7,484 bases of DNA from Patescibacteria group bacterium (GTDB lineage: Bacteria > Patescibacteriota > Minisyncoccia > Minisyncoccales > CG1-02-41-26): assembly GCA_020148085.1 (NCBI GenBank), contig JAHCRD010000024.1, positions 1-7,484 on the forward strand. Direction: 5' to 3'. Position 1 is the first letter of the stretch. The number at the start of each line of letters is the position of its first letter. Below the pieces are notes generated by a model. It did not search any database and was not told where the DNA came from. It saw only the letters and a list, made by a program, of their open reading frames with translations. The position numbers were made by a program, and so were the translations under genes. This document shows, in pieces, positions 1-4,359 of the stretch.

Positions 1-431
1 TCGTCTTCATATACCGGGATTTTAGACAAATAAGGACAGAGTAATGGATAACAACAATCTAAATCTTCAGGATATGTATGACAATATTCTCTCGCCTCTT
101 CAATGGTAGGATCATCAGGATACATTATGCACTTTTCGGGCACTGGCCAGATTGGCTTGGGTTTCTGTACAATCTTATAACCAATATCGTAAACTCTCTC
201 TTGATCTGGATCGCAGAAAGACTCACTAGTTGTGATCCAAATTTTCTTTTCCAGATACTCTTGAGGGAAAACTGTCCCAAAAGTCAACTCACCAGTGACG
301 GGAAGAACCTTCAGAGCATTCTCAATGTGAGCTGTCACATTGATGACGTGTGCCTCAAAAGCAGAAAATGCTGCTACTCCACCAGCCACTACAACAACAG
401 TAATTATAATAAGCAAGATTTTCTTTTTCAT
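1..431 (-). CDS. Secreted Cys-containing protein, paralogue of its neighbour (3' end outside window)
   Basis: The reading frame starts at ATG 431-429 and runs off the left edge; 143 residues are visible. Residues 1-24 are a signal peptide or membrane anchor: KKK, then a run of I, L and V, then AGGVAAFSA. The next stretch, AHVINVTAHIENAL, is identical to the neighbouring gene's protein, followed by FGTVFPQEY, a YDI.Y.I.QKPK segment and LCPYLSK, all with counterparts in the neighbour. Visible cysteines are at 73, 101, 117, 126, 127 and 132, suggesting disulfides outside the cell. The arrangement of a short hydrophobic leader followed by a beta-rich extracellular domain recalls TasA/camelysin-type fibre proteins, but that link is an inference. 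The start has no Shine-Dalgarno sequence; a stem-loop ends 9 nt upstream of it. Being a true gene is near certain because of the paralogy; the function is unknown. Confidence 0.85.
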   Translation of the reverse strand, partial: MKKKILLIIITVVVVAGGVAAFSAFEAHVINVTAHIENALKVLPVTGELTFGTVFPQEYLEKKIWITTSESFCDPDQERVYDIGYKIVQKPKPIWPVPEKCIMYPDDPTIEEAREYCHTYPEDLDCCYPLLCPYLSKIPVYED

Positions 432-440
432 AACTGTTTA

Positions 441-478
441 ATCTTTTGCAGCCTGCCCCCCCCCAGACTGCAAAAGAT
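441..478 (-). promoter_or_regulatory. Intergenic stem-loop with a nine-G loop tract
   Basis: A perfect 11-bp stem joins 441-451 (ATCTTTTGCAG) and 468-478 (CTGCAAAAGAT). The 16-nt loop reads as nine consecutive G on the minus strand (456-464). It lies between the stop of one secreted-protein gene (498) and the start of its paralogue (431). On the minus strand no U-run follows it, so a classical terminator is unlikely. A processing or stabilising hairpin giving unequal expression of the two genes is a reasonable inference. Confidence 0.55.
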
Positions 479-497
479 ATTATCAAGAATAGCTAAA

Positions 498-1181
498 TTA
501 GTATCCTTTATAACTAATATTAGTCACTTCAACCCACAAATCACAACCATAGTCTTGGTCATCTTCCGGAAGTACCCAATCGGCACAACTTACTGGCCAG
601 TCTTGACCAACATAACCAGCAATTGGAGGAACTTTCAGATCAACAGTCCAATCATCAACTTCATCAATCAGTTTTTCTAGATATCCAGTGGCTTGGTGTG
701 TTAAAGGTTCTTTACAGTGGTCTCCATTTTCATCTTCCACATAATAACTTGGCACTGATGTATCATTAGCATCTAATGATAATTTAGACAGGAAAGGACA
801 AAGCGATAGCATTGCCTCATATTCACTAGGACACGCGTGGGTAGCATAATCAACAGGAAGATATTGACCTTCTGGACATAATTCTGGCAATTCTGGATCC
901 CAAAGTATGCATTCACATTTTGGTTTTTGGTTAATTTCGTACATAACATCATATACTCGGCCTTCCGTTAAGAAAGAATCACTCAAACGAACAGTAAATT
1001 GTCTTGTATCATACTCTTGTGGAAACATTGTACCAAATGCAATTGGGTCTCCGTGGGTAGTTAAGGCATTCTCAATGTGAGCGGTTACATTAATGACGTG
1101 GGCTTCGTAAGCTGACATAGCAGCTACTCCACCTGCCACCACAGCAACAGCAACTAAACCAAGTAAAATTTTCTTAGTCAT
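498..1181 (-). CDS. Secreted cysteine-rich surface protein, first of a tandem pair
   Basis: The protein has 227 residues and starts at ATG 1181. Residues 1-24 are a signal sequence (TKK, a hydrophobic stretch, AGGVAAMSA). The mature part has eight cysteines (89, 91, 102, 117, 128, 156, 199, 213), an even number that fits disulfides in an exported protein. Motifs shared with the downstream paralogue include AHVINVTAHIENAL (28-40), FGT.FPQEY (49-57), a VYD..Y.I.QKPK segment (77-88) and LCPFLSK (127-133). The C-terminal half has DWTVDLKVPPIAGY near 178-190 and ends WVEVTNISYKGY. From memory this N-terminal pattern is frequent in secreted proteins of Patescibacteria; a TasA/camelysin-like fold is possible but unproven. 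The start lacks a clear ribosome binding site: the preceding 20 nt are only A-rich. The leader is heavily structured. The gene is followed after 19 nt by the G-tract stem-loop. Confidence 0.88.
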   Translation of the reverse strand: MTKKILLGLVAVAVVAGGVAAMSAYEAHVINVTAHIENALTTHGDPIAFGTMFPQEYDTRQFTVRLSDSFLTEGRVYDVMYEINQKPKCECILWDPELPELCPEGQYLPVDYATHACPSEYEAMLSLCPFLSKLSLDANDTSVPSYYVEDENGDHCKEPLTHQATGYLEKLIDEVDDWTVDLKVPPIAGYVGQDWPVSCADWVLPEDDQDYGCDLWVEVTNISYKGY

Positions 1182-1203
1182 TTTTTTCTAATTTCTTATT
1201 TCT

Positions 1204-1266
1204 TCTCTGCCATTTTTATTCCCTTGCCCAATTATTCTGAAATTTGGCAGAGATTTTCGGGCAAGG
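1204..1266 (-). promoter_or_regulatory. Possible H-type pseudoknot in the leader of the secreted-protein gene
   Basis: Two perfect complementary pairs are interleaved rather than nested. TCTCTGCCA (1204-1212) pairs with TGGCAGAGA (1245-1253), and CCTTGCCC (1222-1229) pairs with GGGCAAGG (1259-1266). On the minus strand this gives stems of 8 and 9 bp with loops of 5, 15 and 9 nt, a feasible H-type pseudoknot that ends 22 nt before the ATG at 1181. A cis-regulatory role is inferred from position only. I recognise no known riboswitch consensus. Confidence 0.45.
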
Positions 1267-1284
1267 CGACCTTTCCTTGGTTTT

Positions 1285-1412
1285 CATCTTGGGTCCTACT
1301 CCGAACTCCAGAGAGTTCGGGACTCGCCCCAAACCTAGATGGGTCGGGGCACGGCCCAGGATGGAGCCCAAGCCCTATTCTTCTTTTTTAAAAAAATAGG
1401 GTCTGGGTTCCA
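1285..1412. other. GC-rich block of nested stem-loops
   Basis: This block is clearly richer in GC than its surroundings and folds well on paper. An outer stem of about 11 bp (1285-1295 with 1353-1363, including G·U pairs) encloses a perfect 8-bp hairpin with a CAGA loop (1301-1308 with 1313-1320) and a GCCCC/GGGGC hairpin (1326-1330 with 1346-1350). Next to it, 1362-1379 and 1395-1412 form an 18-position stem with two G·U pairs and one mismatch around an A/T-rich loop. It could be a long structured leader of the minus-strand gene at 1181, an independent RNA, or a dispersed intergenic repeat. No family is recognised. Confidence 0.4.
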
Positions 1413-1430
1413 TATTTTCCTGTCTTATAA

Positions 1431-1472
1431 TAAATAAAAACCGGTCATGGTGCCTGCATAGCCCATGGCCGG
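1431..1472 (-). terminator. Probable intrinsic terminator, minus strand
   Basis: CCGGTCATGG (1441-1450) pairs with CCATGGCCGG (1463-1472), giving 10 bp with one G·U and a 12-nt loop. On the minus strand the stem is followed by TTTTTATTTATT. It would end leftward transcription coming from the 1480-1640 side and so separate that region from the leader of the secreted-protein gene. Its arms share CCGGCCATG with the plus-strand hairpin at 1517-1578. Confidence 0.5.
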
Positions 1473-1481
1473 CCTTAGGTC

Positions 1482-1511
1482 TTGACTTATAAGGATGCTA
1501 TCTGCTATAAT
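1482..1511 (+). promoter_or_regulatory. Strong sigma-70-type promoter, plus strand
   Basis: A -35 box TTGACT (1482-1487) and a perfect -10 box TATAAT (1506-1511) are separated by 18 nt, predicting a start near 1518. The -10 box lies inside a small dyad (TGCTAT at 1496-1501 with ATAGCA at 1512-1517), which could be an operator or a coincidence. It is the only clear plus-strand promoter seen in the window. Confidence 0.6.
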
Positions 1512-1517
1512 ATAGCA

Positions 1518-1587
1518 ACCGGCCATGAGTGGAATACAGGTACTAGCTTATGTTTATGTATGAAACTTGTGGTCGGTTTTGTTTTTG
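1518..1587 (+). ncRNA. Candidate small RNA of about 70 nt
   Basis: The predicted transcript begins immediately downstream of the promoter at 1482-1511. Its two ends pair: 1517-1529 with 1566-1578 gives 13 pairs, ten Watson-Crick and three G·U, closing a 36-nt loop. TTTTGTTTTT (1577-1586) follows directly, the layout of a terminator hairpin. The RNA would therefore be little more than one long-looped stem. The loop carries no evident open reading frame with a ribosome binding site. No known RNA family is recognised. Promoter, closing stem and U-rich tail in the correct order and spacing are the support. Confidence 0.45.
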
Positions 1588-1636
1588 GATAAAGACGAAC
1601 GACGTCGCTTTGCTCCTCAGAACCTTGTTTTCTTGG

Positions 1637-1672
1637 AAAATAAAAAGCCGTCCATATTAAATAATGGGCAGC
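1637..1672 (-). terminator. Intrinsic terminator, minus strand
   Basis: On the minus strand GCTGCCCAT (1672-1664) pairs with ATGGACGGC (1655-1647), with one mismatch and one G·U, and is followed by TTTTTATTTT. It would end a transcript started from the TTGACA cluster at 1793-1931. It also overlaps the stop codon of the tiny reading frame at 1657-1755. Confidence 0.5.
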
Positions 1673-1755
1673 AAAGACTTATTCAATCTTGTATATTTTA
1701 ATTCATCTGTGAATTTTTTAATTGGGTTGGGATTTTTACAAATCACACAAGTTAT
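1657..1755 (-). CDS. Possible 32-residue CxxC peptide with ATA start
   Basis: GGGGAGG (1768-1762 on the minus strand) lies 6 nt before an ATA codon that opens a 33-codon frame, directly after an in-frame TAG. The peptide contains TCVICKNPNP near its start, a CxxC pair typical of metal-binding knuckles, then a basic, Leu-rich stretch ending LLPII. The ribosome-binding sequence sits in the loop of a small hairpin (ATCTAG 1768-1773 with CTAGAT 1754-1759). The stop codon falls in the loop of the terminator. It may be a genuine small gene, a truncated remnant, or a chance frame inside a noncoding RNA. The only conventional start is a GTG at 1746, 15 nt from the binding site, which is too far. Weak support. 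Confidence 0.28.
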   Translation of the reverse strand: MTCVICKNPNPIKKFTDELKYTRLNKSLLPII

Positions 1756-1792
1756 CTAGTTCCTCCCCTAGATGGTTATTTCTATATCTTAT

Positions 1793-1931
1793 ATCTTACG
1801 TTTCCCAAAATAGATGTCAAGGGCTCTTTCTTATCTAATCCAAATTTATTATATCCCACCAATCTTGTCAAGCCCTATGCCTAATTTATCGCATTATACC
1901 TATCTTTATGGTACTTTAGAAACCTTGTCAA
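1793..1931 (-). promoter_or_regulatory. Cluster of three TTGACA promoter-like elements, minus strand
   Basis: Perfect TTGACA boxes on the minus strand occupy 1926-1931, 1866-1871 and 1815-1820. At 16-17 nt spacing each has an imperfect -10: TAAAGA (1903-1908), TAAATT (1843-1848) and TAAGAT (1793-1798). Full TATAAT hexamers also occur at 1893-1898 and 1848-1853 but are badly spaced from the TTGACA boxes. All point toward the terminator at 1637-1672, so a transcript of roughly 150-280 nt is predicted. Two more TTGACA boxes, at 2153-2158 and 2181-2186, lack good -10 partners. Confidence 0.45.
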
Positions 1932-2041
1932 TCCTTTTTGTATTTTCTTACTCTCTAATTTATGTTATTCTAAATAAAATTCAGGAGATTTATCCACTGC
2001 CTATCCCCCAGTTATTCTATTAATTATCCCCATTTCCTAAT

Positions 2042-2103
2042 AGTCATTCTTGGGCGCCGAAATTAGGGAGGAATCTCGTCTAACCCGGCGCCCAAGGATG
2101 GCT
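2042..2103. repeat. 18-bp inverted repeat with structured loop
   Basis: Positions 2042-2059 pair with 2086-2103 over 18 positions, 16 Watson-Crick and two T·G, including a GC-rich core (TTGGGCGCCG with CGGCGCCCAA). The 26-nt loop can form a further TTAG/CTAA and GAG/CTC hairpin. TTTAAGTTTT follows on the plus strand, so it might end rightward transcription, but there is no plus-strand gene to the left that needs it. It could equally be a dispersed palindromic repeat or mobile-element scar. Confidence 0.5.
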
Positions 2104-2160
2104 TTTAAGTTTTCACATTAAAAGAGCATGGCAAAATGCTATGTTCAAGATATGTCAAGA

Positions 2161-2268
2161 TTAACTCATCCAAGAAACCCTGTCAACCCCCCCCACCACT
2201 TTTAGAAAATATGGTAAGAAAATTAAAAAGGCGATAACAATTGAACCTAAAGAGGCAATAAAAACGGC
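2161..2268 (-). pseudogene. Remnant of a second dgkA C-terminus
   Basis: Read on the minus strand from 2268, the frame gives AVFIASLGSIVIAFLIFLPY, matching residues 97-116 of the intact kinase at 2955-3311 with only two L-to-F changes. Over those 60 nt I count 11 differences, and most are silent. After the match the frame runs through unrelated sequence, including a run of eight G, to a TAA at 2161-2163. An in-frame TAG lies immediately before 2268, and nothing of the first 96 residues is present. This is a fragment, not a gene. The preference for silent changes means the copy diverged while still under selection, or came from a related strain, before it was truncated. Confidence 0.75.
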
Positions 2269-2298
2269 CTAAGATTATTCCTACCCCTTAGACCGTTT
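2259..2298 (-). terminator. Intrinsic terminator of the dgkA-HAD unit
   Basis: On the minus strand a 12-bp stem (2287-2298 with 2262-2273, one G·U) around a 13-nt loop is followed by TTTTTATT. The stem starts inside the stop codon of the HAD hydrolase gene, and its distal arm overlaps the start of the dgkA remnant. Confidence 0.75.
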
Positions 2299-2872
2299 AT
2301 ATAAGTTCTATTAACTGTTTAAAACTCTCAACAACTTTTTCTGCTCCTGCTTCTATCAATCTTCTCCGATTCACAGTATTGGTAATACCAATTCCGTGGA
2401 TACCATACTTCTTTGCCAGCTTCATATCAAATAGCTGATCCCCGATGAAAAAAGTATCAGAAGCGAACCTTTCAAGAGAAATATTTAACTCTTTCGTGAA
2501 TGAGAGGAGGTGTTCTTTCTTGGGGATTTCTCTCCCTAAGATAATCTCAAAGAAATCCACACCAGCATAGTCCAGTTCTCTCTCTGCAATAGCAAGTTTA
2601 GACCCGGTACTAATAAGAATCTTCACATTACTATTCTTAAGTTTCTCTAAAAACTCTCTTGCTCCCTTAAATAACCGCGGGTTTTTACCCTCAATTCTCT
2701 CAAAAAATCTGTAGGCTAAATTCTCAAAAGAGGAATTATCACCGGAAGAATCAAAACCTAAACCCAAAAAAGCCAACAATTTTAAAACTTTACGAAATAG
2801 TTTCTTGCTGTCAAACAAGGTGCCATCAAGATCAACGACAGCCCAGCGAAAGTCTCCCAACCTCTTTTCCAT
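2297..2872 (-). CDS. HAD-superfamily hydrolase (phosphoglycolate phosphatase-like)
   Basis: The protein has 191 residues from the preferred start, ATG 2872-2870. All four HAD signatures are visible: DLDGT with nucleophile Asp14 and acid Asp16; ISTGS (Ser88/Thr89); Lys118 or Lys119 in the IPKKEH segment; and GDQLFD with Asp145 and Asp149. An insert of about 50 residues between motifs I and II looks like a small helical cap, so the enzyme probably removes phosphate from a small molecule in the cytoplasm; the substrate cannot be read. A GTG nine nt upstream (2881) would give 194 residues, but AAAGGA is 9 nt from the ATG and almost touches the GTG, so the ATG is chosen. The gene follows dgkA by 82 nt with no clear promoter between, suggesting cotranscription, and ends in a strong terminator. 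Confidence 0.88.
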   Translation of the reverse strand: MEKRLGDFRWAVVDLDGTLFDSKKLFRKVLKLLAFLGLGFDSSGDNSSFENLAYRFFERIEGKNPRLFKGAREFLEKLKNSNVKILISTGSKLAIAERELDYAGVDFFEIILGREIPKKEHLLSFTKELNISLERFASDTFFIGDQLFDMKLAKKYGIHGIGITNTVNRRRLIEAGAEKVVESFKQLIELI

Positions 2873-2954
2873 TTTTATCACATCCTTTCATTTTTAAGGT
2901 TCTAATATCTTAAAAAATCTCTAAAATCTAATATTTTTTTATTCTGTAAATTTA

Positions 2955-3311
2955 TCATACTAGATATGGCAGAAAAATCAAGAGGGCAATAACAATTGAG
3001 CCCAAAGAGGCAATTAGAACGGCTGAAGCTGAAAGGTCTTTGATTCTTTTGATTTGGGGATGGTGATTGGGCTGGAGGAAATCCAAAATTCTCTCAATTT
3101 GAGAATTAATCAGTTCCAAGCTCAAAACTAAAATAATAGTTAAAACTAAAATTGCTCTTTCAAGAGCAGCCAAAGGGAACCAGAACATTAAAAAGAAAAC
3201 TAATCCTGCGGCTATAACGTGAATTTTAAAAGTTTGCTCCTTCCCAACAGCAATCTTCAATCCGTGAAATGCCCTCTTGAAACTTAAATAAAGTTTTCTA
3301 AAACTAATCAT
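2955..3311 (-). CDS. dgkA: Undecaprenol/diacylglycerol kinase, small membrane type
   Basis: The 118-residue integral membrane kinase phosphorylates a lipid alcohol with ATP; in Gram-positive relatives of the family the substrate is mainly undecaprenol, feeding the carrier lipid of wall synthesis. The length and order match the family: an N-terminal amphipathic helix with KEQTFKIH (24-31), a membrane helix near 33-46, a second near 50-67 running into the signature SLELINSQIE with the catalytic glutamates Glu66 and Glu73, then DFLQPNHHP, the conserved KDLSASAV (91-98) and a last helix ending at LPYLV. The start at ATG 3311 has no strong ribosome binding site and only a short predicted leader. 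It probably forms one unit with the HAD hydrolase gene. A second copy of its last 20 codons survives as a fragment at 2209-2268. Confidence 0.93.
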   Translation of the reverse strand: MISFRKLYLSFKRAFHGLKIAVGKEQTFKIHVIAAGLVFFLMFWFPLAALERAILVLTIILVLSLELINSQIERILDFLQPNHHPQIKRIKDLSASAVLIASLGSIVIALLIFLPYLV

Positions 3312-3326
3312 TTTACAGTATATGAA

Positions 3327-3355
3327 ATTTTAACATAGAAGTTACCAAGCTTCAA
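3327..3355 (-). promoter_or_regulatory. Promoter of dgkA
   Basis: On the minus strand TTGAAG (3355-3350) and TAAAAT (3332-3327) are 17 nt apart and match four and five of six consensus positions. The predicted start lies near 3320, giving a leader of only about 8-10 nt. Confidence 0.45.
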
Positions 3356-3356
3356 T

Positions 3357-3394
3357 TTTAAAAGCCCTCCAGATAATTCTGTCTTCTGGAGGGC
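3357..3394 (-). terminator. Intrinsic terminator of the 3D-domain gene
   Basis: A perfect 10-bp stem, GCCCTCCAGA (3364-3373) with TCTGGAGGGC (3385-3394), is followed on the minus strand by TTTTAAAATT. It lies 7 nt after the stop of the gene at 3402 and just before the dgkA promoter, so the two units are separate. Confidence 0.75.
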
Positions 3395-3401
3395 CCTTTC
3401 T

Positions 3402-3818
3402 TCATTTCTTTTTAACCTTCTTTTTAGGTCTTCTTTCTATTCCGATTACCCATCCTTTCTTTATCCCCCATTCTTTGGCTTGCCATTCATAAAGCATAAA
3501 TACATCCAAGGTATTTTCCTTTATTTTTTCACTTGTAATATCTTGAATCTCGAACTCCATTATCACAAGAACTTTTATCCGATCCCCCCATTTTAATCCT
3601 AAAGATTCCTTTAGTTTAGGATGGACAGCAGCATATCTTAGGTTTAAAAGATCGCTCTCTTTCACATTCAGACCAGAGGCTGTAACAGATGGGCTGGAAT
3701 CCGTTTGTCGAACATCCGGAGAATAAGCGGTCACTCGGACCATTATTCCTTGAATGTAAATATAACCACAAAATATCACCGCCAGTACTAGTATAAAAAC
3801 TACCCATGCTATCTTCAT
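3402..3818 (-). CDS. Membrane-anchored 3D-domain (MltA/YuiC-like) protein
   Basis: The protein has 138 residues. Residues 3-24 form one membrane helix or uncleaved signal, followed by an extracytoplasmic domain. That domain has the features of the 3D fold named for three aspartates: VTAYSP (29-34), Asp40 in QTDSSP, VTASGLNV (45-52), AAVHPKL (63-69), GDRIKV (78-83), Asp93 in FEIQD, Asp105 in NTLDVF, and EWGIKKGWV at the end. In MltA and stationary-phase survival-type proteins this double-psi beta-barrel acts on peptidoglycan, so a muralytic or wall-binding role is inferred. The spacing is longer than in compact 3D domains, so activity is not certain. The tail is very basic (RRPKKKVKKK). GAGGAG lies 5 nt before ATG 3818, and a strong promoter and terminator flank the gene. 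Confidence 0.72.
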   Translation of the reverse strand: MKIAWVVFILVLAVIFCGYIYIQGIMVRVTAYSPDVRQTDSSPSVTASGLNVKESDLLNLRYAAVHPKLKESLGLKWGDRIKVLVIMEFEIQDITSEKIKENTLDVFMLYEWQAKEWGIKKGWVIGIERRPKKKVKKK

Positions 3819-3873
3819 CTCTTCTCCTCATTTTTTCTTTATATATTTTTGATTTCAAAGATCGGGAGTTCTT

Positions 3874-3902
3874 ATTTTATTAAATAAAAGATAATTTGTC
3901 AA
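3874..3902 (-). promoter_or_regulatory. Promoter of the 3D-domain gene
   Basis: On the minus strand a perfect TTGACA (3902-3897) and TAAAAT (3879-3874) are separated by 17 nt; the start is expected near 3867, about 48 nt before the ATG. The -35 box overlaps the U-rich tail of the preceding terminator. Confidence 0.65.
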
Positions 3903-3940
3903 ATAAAACGGGGCGGAGAATTACTGTTGTTTCTCCGCCC
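3901..3940 (-). terminator. Intrinsic terminator of the small-gene cluster
   Basis: A perfect 10-bp stem, GGGCGGAGAA (3911-3920) with TTCTCCGCCC (3931-3940), is followed on the minus strand by CGTTTTATTT. It lies 14 nt beyond the stop of the 67-residue gene. On the plus strand the stem is followed 7 nt later by TTTTTT, but no plus-strand gene needs it. Confidence 0.7.
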
Positions 3941-3954
3941 TTGTGGCTTTTTTA

Positions 3955-4158
3955 TCACCTTTTTCTCCTTCTCAACTTAGAACTCTCATTGAAATGGAAA
4001 CTATCAAATCCATGGAAGCTGTGGAAATCTGGAAGTTTCTGAATTGATTGGTTTATAGAATCGAGAACTGCCCACAAAACCCTAAATCCAACCCAGATCA
4101 TCCCTGATACACTAATAGTCATCCCAAAAACAAGCGCTAAAATTTTATACCAACTCAT
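3955..4158 (-). CDS. Small single-pass membrane protein, unknown function
   Basis: The protein has 67 residues. Residues 5-33 form one long hydrophobic helix containing several Gly and Trp. The middle is rich in Phe and His (FHSFHGFDSFHF, 45-56), and the C-terminus is basic (KLRRRKR), which would place it in the cytoplasm. The start at ATG 4158 is preceded by AGGGGGG, about 5 nt away, a usable G-rich ribosome binding site. It is probably the last gene of the cluster that begins near 5340, although a weak terminator-like hairpin lies upstream at 4183-4215. No family is recognised. Confidence 0.6.
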   Translation of the reverse strand: MSWYKILALVFGMTISVSGMIWVGFRVLWAVLDSINQSIQKLPDFHSFHGFDSFHFNESSKLRRRKR

Positions 4159-4182
4159 TCTTTCCCCCCTTCTTTACAATGT

Positions 4183-4215
4183 AAAATAAAGTGCAGGGTG
4201 CACCAGTAGCACTTT
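4183..4215 (-). terminator. Weak terminator-like hairpin upstream of the 67-residue gene
   Basis: AAAGTGC (4188-4194) pairs with GCACTTT (4209-4215), with the palindrome GGTGCACC (4197-4204) in the loop. On the minus strand ATTTTAC follows. Next to it TTTACA-A-TGTAAA (4173-4185) forms a 6-bp dyad. The element may attenuate transcription into the last gene of the cluster. The 200-nt stretch 4159-4359 otherwise shows no convincing gene. Confidence 0.35.
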
Positions 4216-4302
4216 TTACTGAATCTGGCGGTACAGACCCAGGCTTTTAGACTTTCATCCCGATGTGACTAGGACAAAAGGTGCATTGGCACACCCCACT
4301 TT

Positions 4303-4324
4303 TACCTCCTTGTTAAAGGAGGTA
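4303..4324. other. Perfect hairpin pairing a Shine-Dalgarno with an anti-Shine-Dalgarno sequence
   Basis: TACCTCCTT (4303-4311) and AAGGAGGTA (4316-4324) form a 9-bp stem with a GTTA loop. One arm equals the 16S rRNA tail motif and the other its ribosome-binding complement, and this holds on both strands. No U-run follows it. On the minus strand the AAGGAGG arm is 5 nt from a GTG that opens only a 14-codon frame (4255-4299). Confidence 0.5.
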
Positions 4325-4359
4325 GCTAATCAGACCCTCGCGAGGAAGGACTGCAAAAA

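Noticed and set aside
78..680. Plus-strand frame of 200 codons
   Set aside because: It is antisense to both secreted-protein genes, whose paralogy proves the minus-strand frames; no domain or signal is visible in it.
1301..1320. Resemblance of CCGAACTC to loop C of 5S rRNA
   Set aside because: The similarity is limited to these few bases; the rest of the block does not fit a 5S fold or length.
1441..1800. tmRNA or RNase P RNA in the long noncoding region, minus strand
   Set aside because: No tRNA-like end, no tag frame and none of the conserved RNase P core motifs were seen.
1814..2023. Plus-strand frame of 69 codons
   Set aside because: No ribosome binding site, composition simply reflects AT-rich DNA, and it lies antisense over the TTGACA cluster.
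2873..2881. GTG start of the HAD hydrolase, three codons upstream
   Set aside because: The AAAGGA site almost touches this GTG but lies 9 nt from the ATG at 2872.
3616..3858. Minus-strand frame of 80 codons overlapping the 3D-domain gene
   Set aside because: It is out of frame with a gene that has a recognisable domain and a well-placed ribosome binding site.
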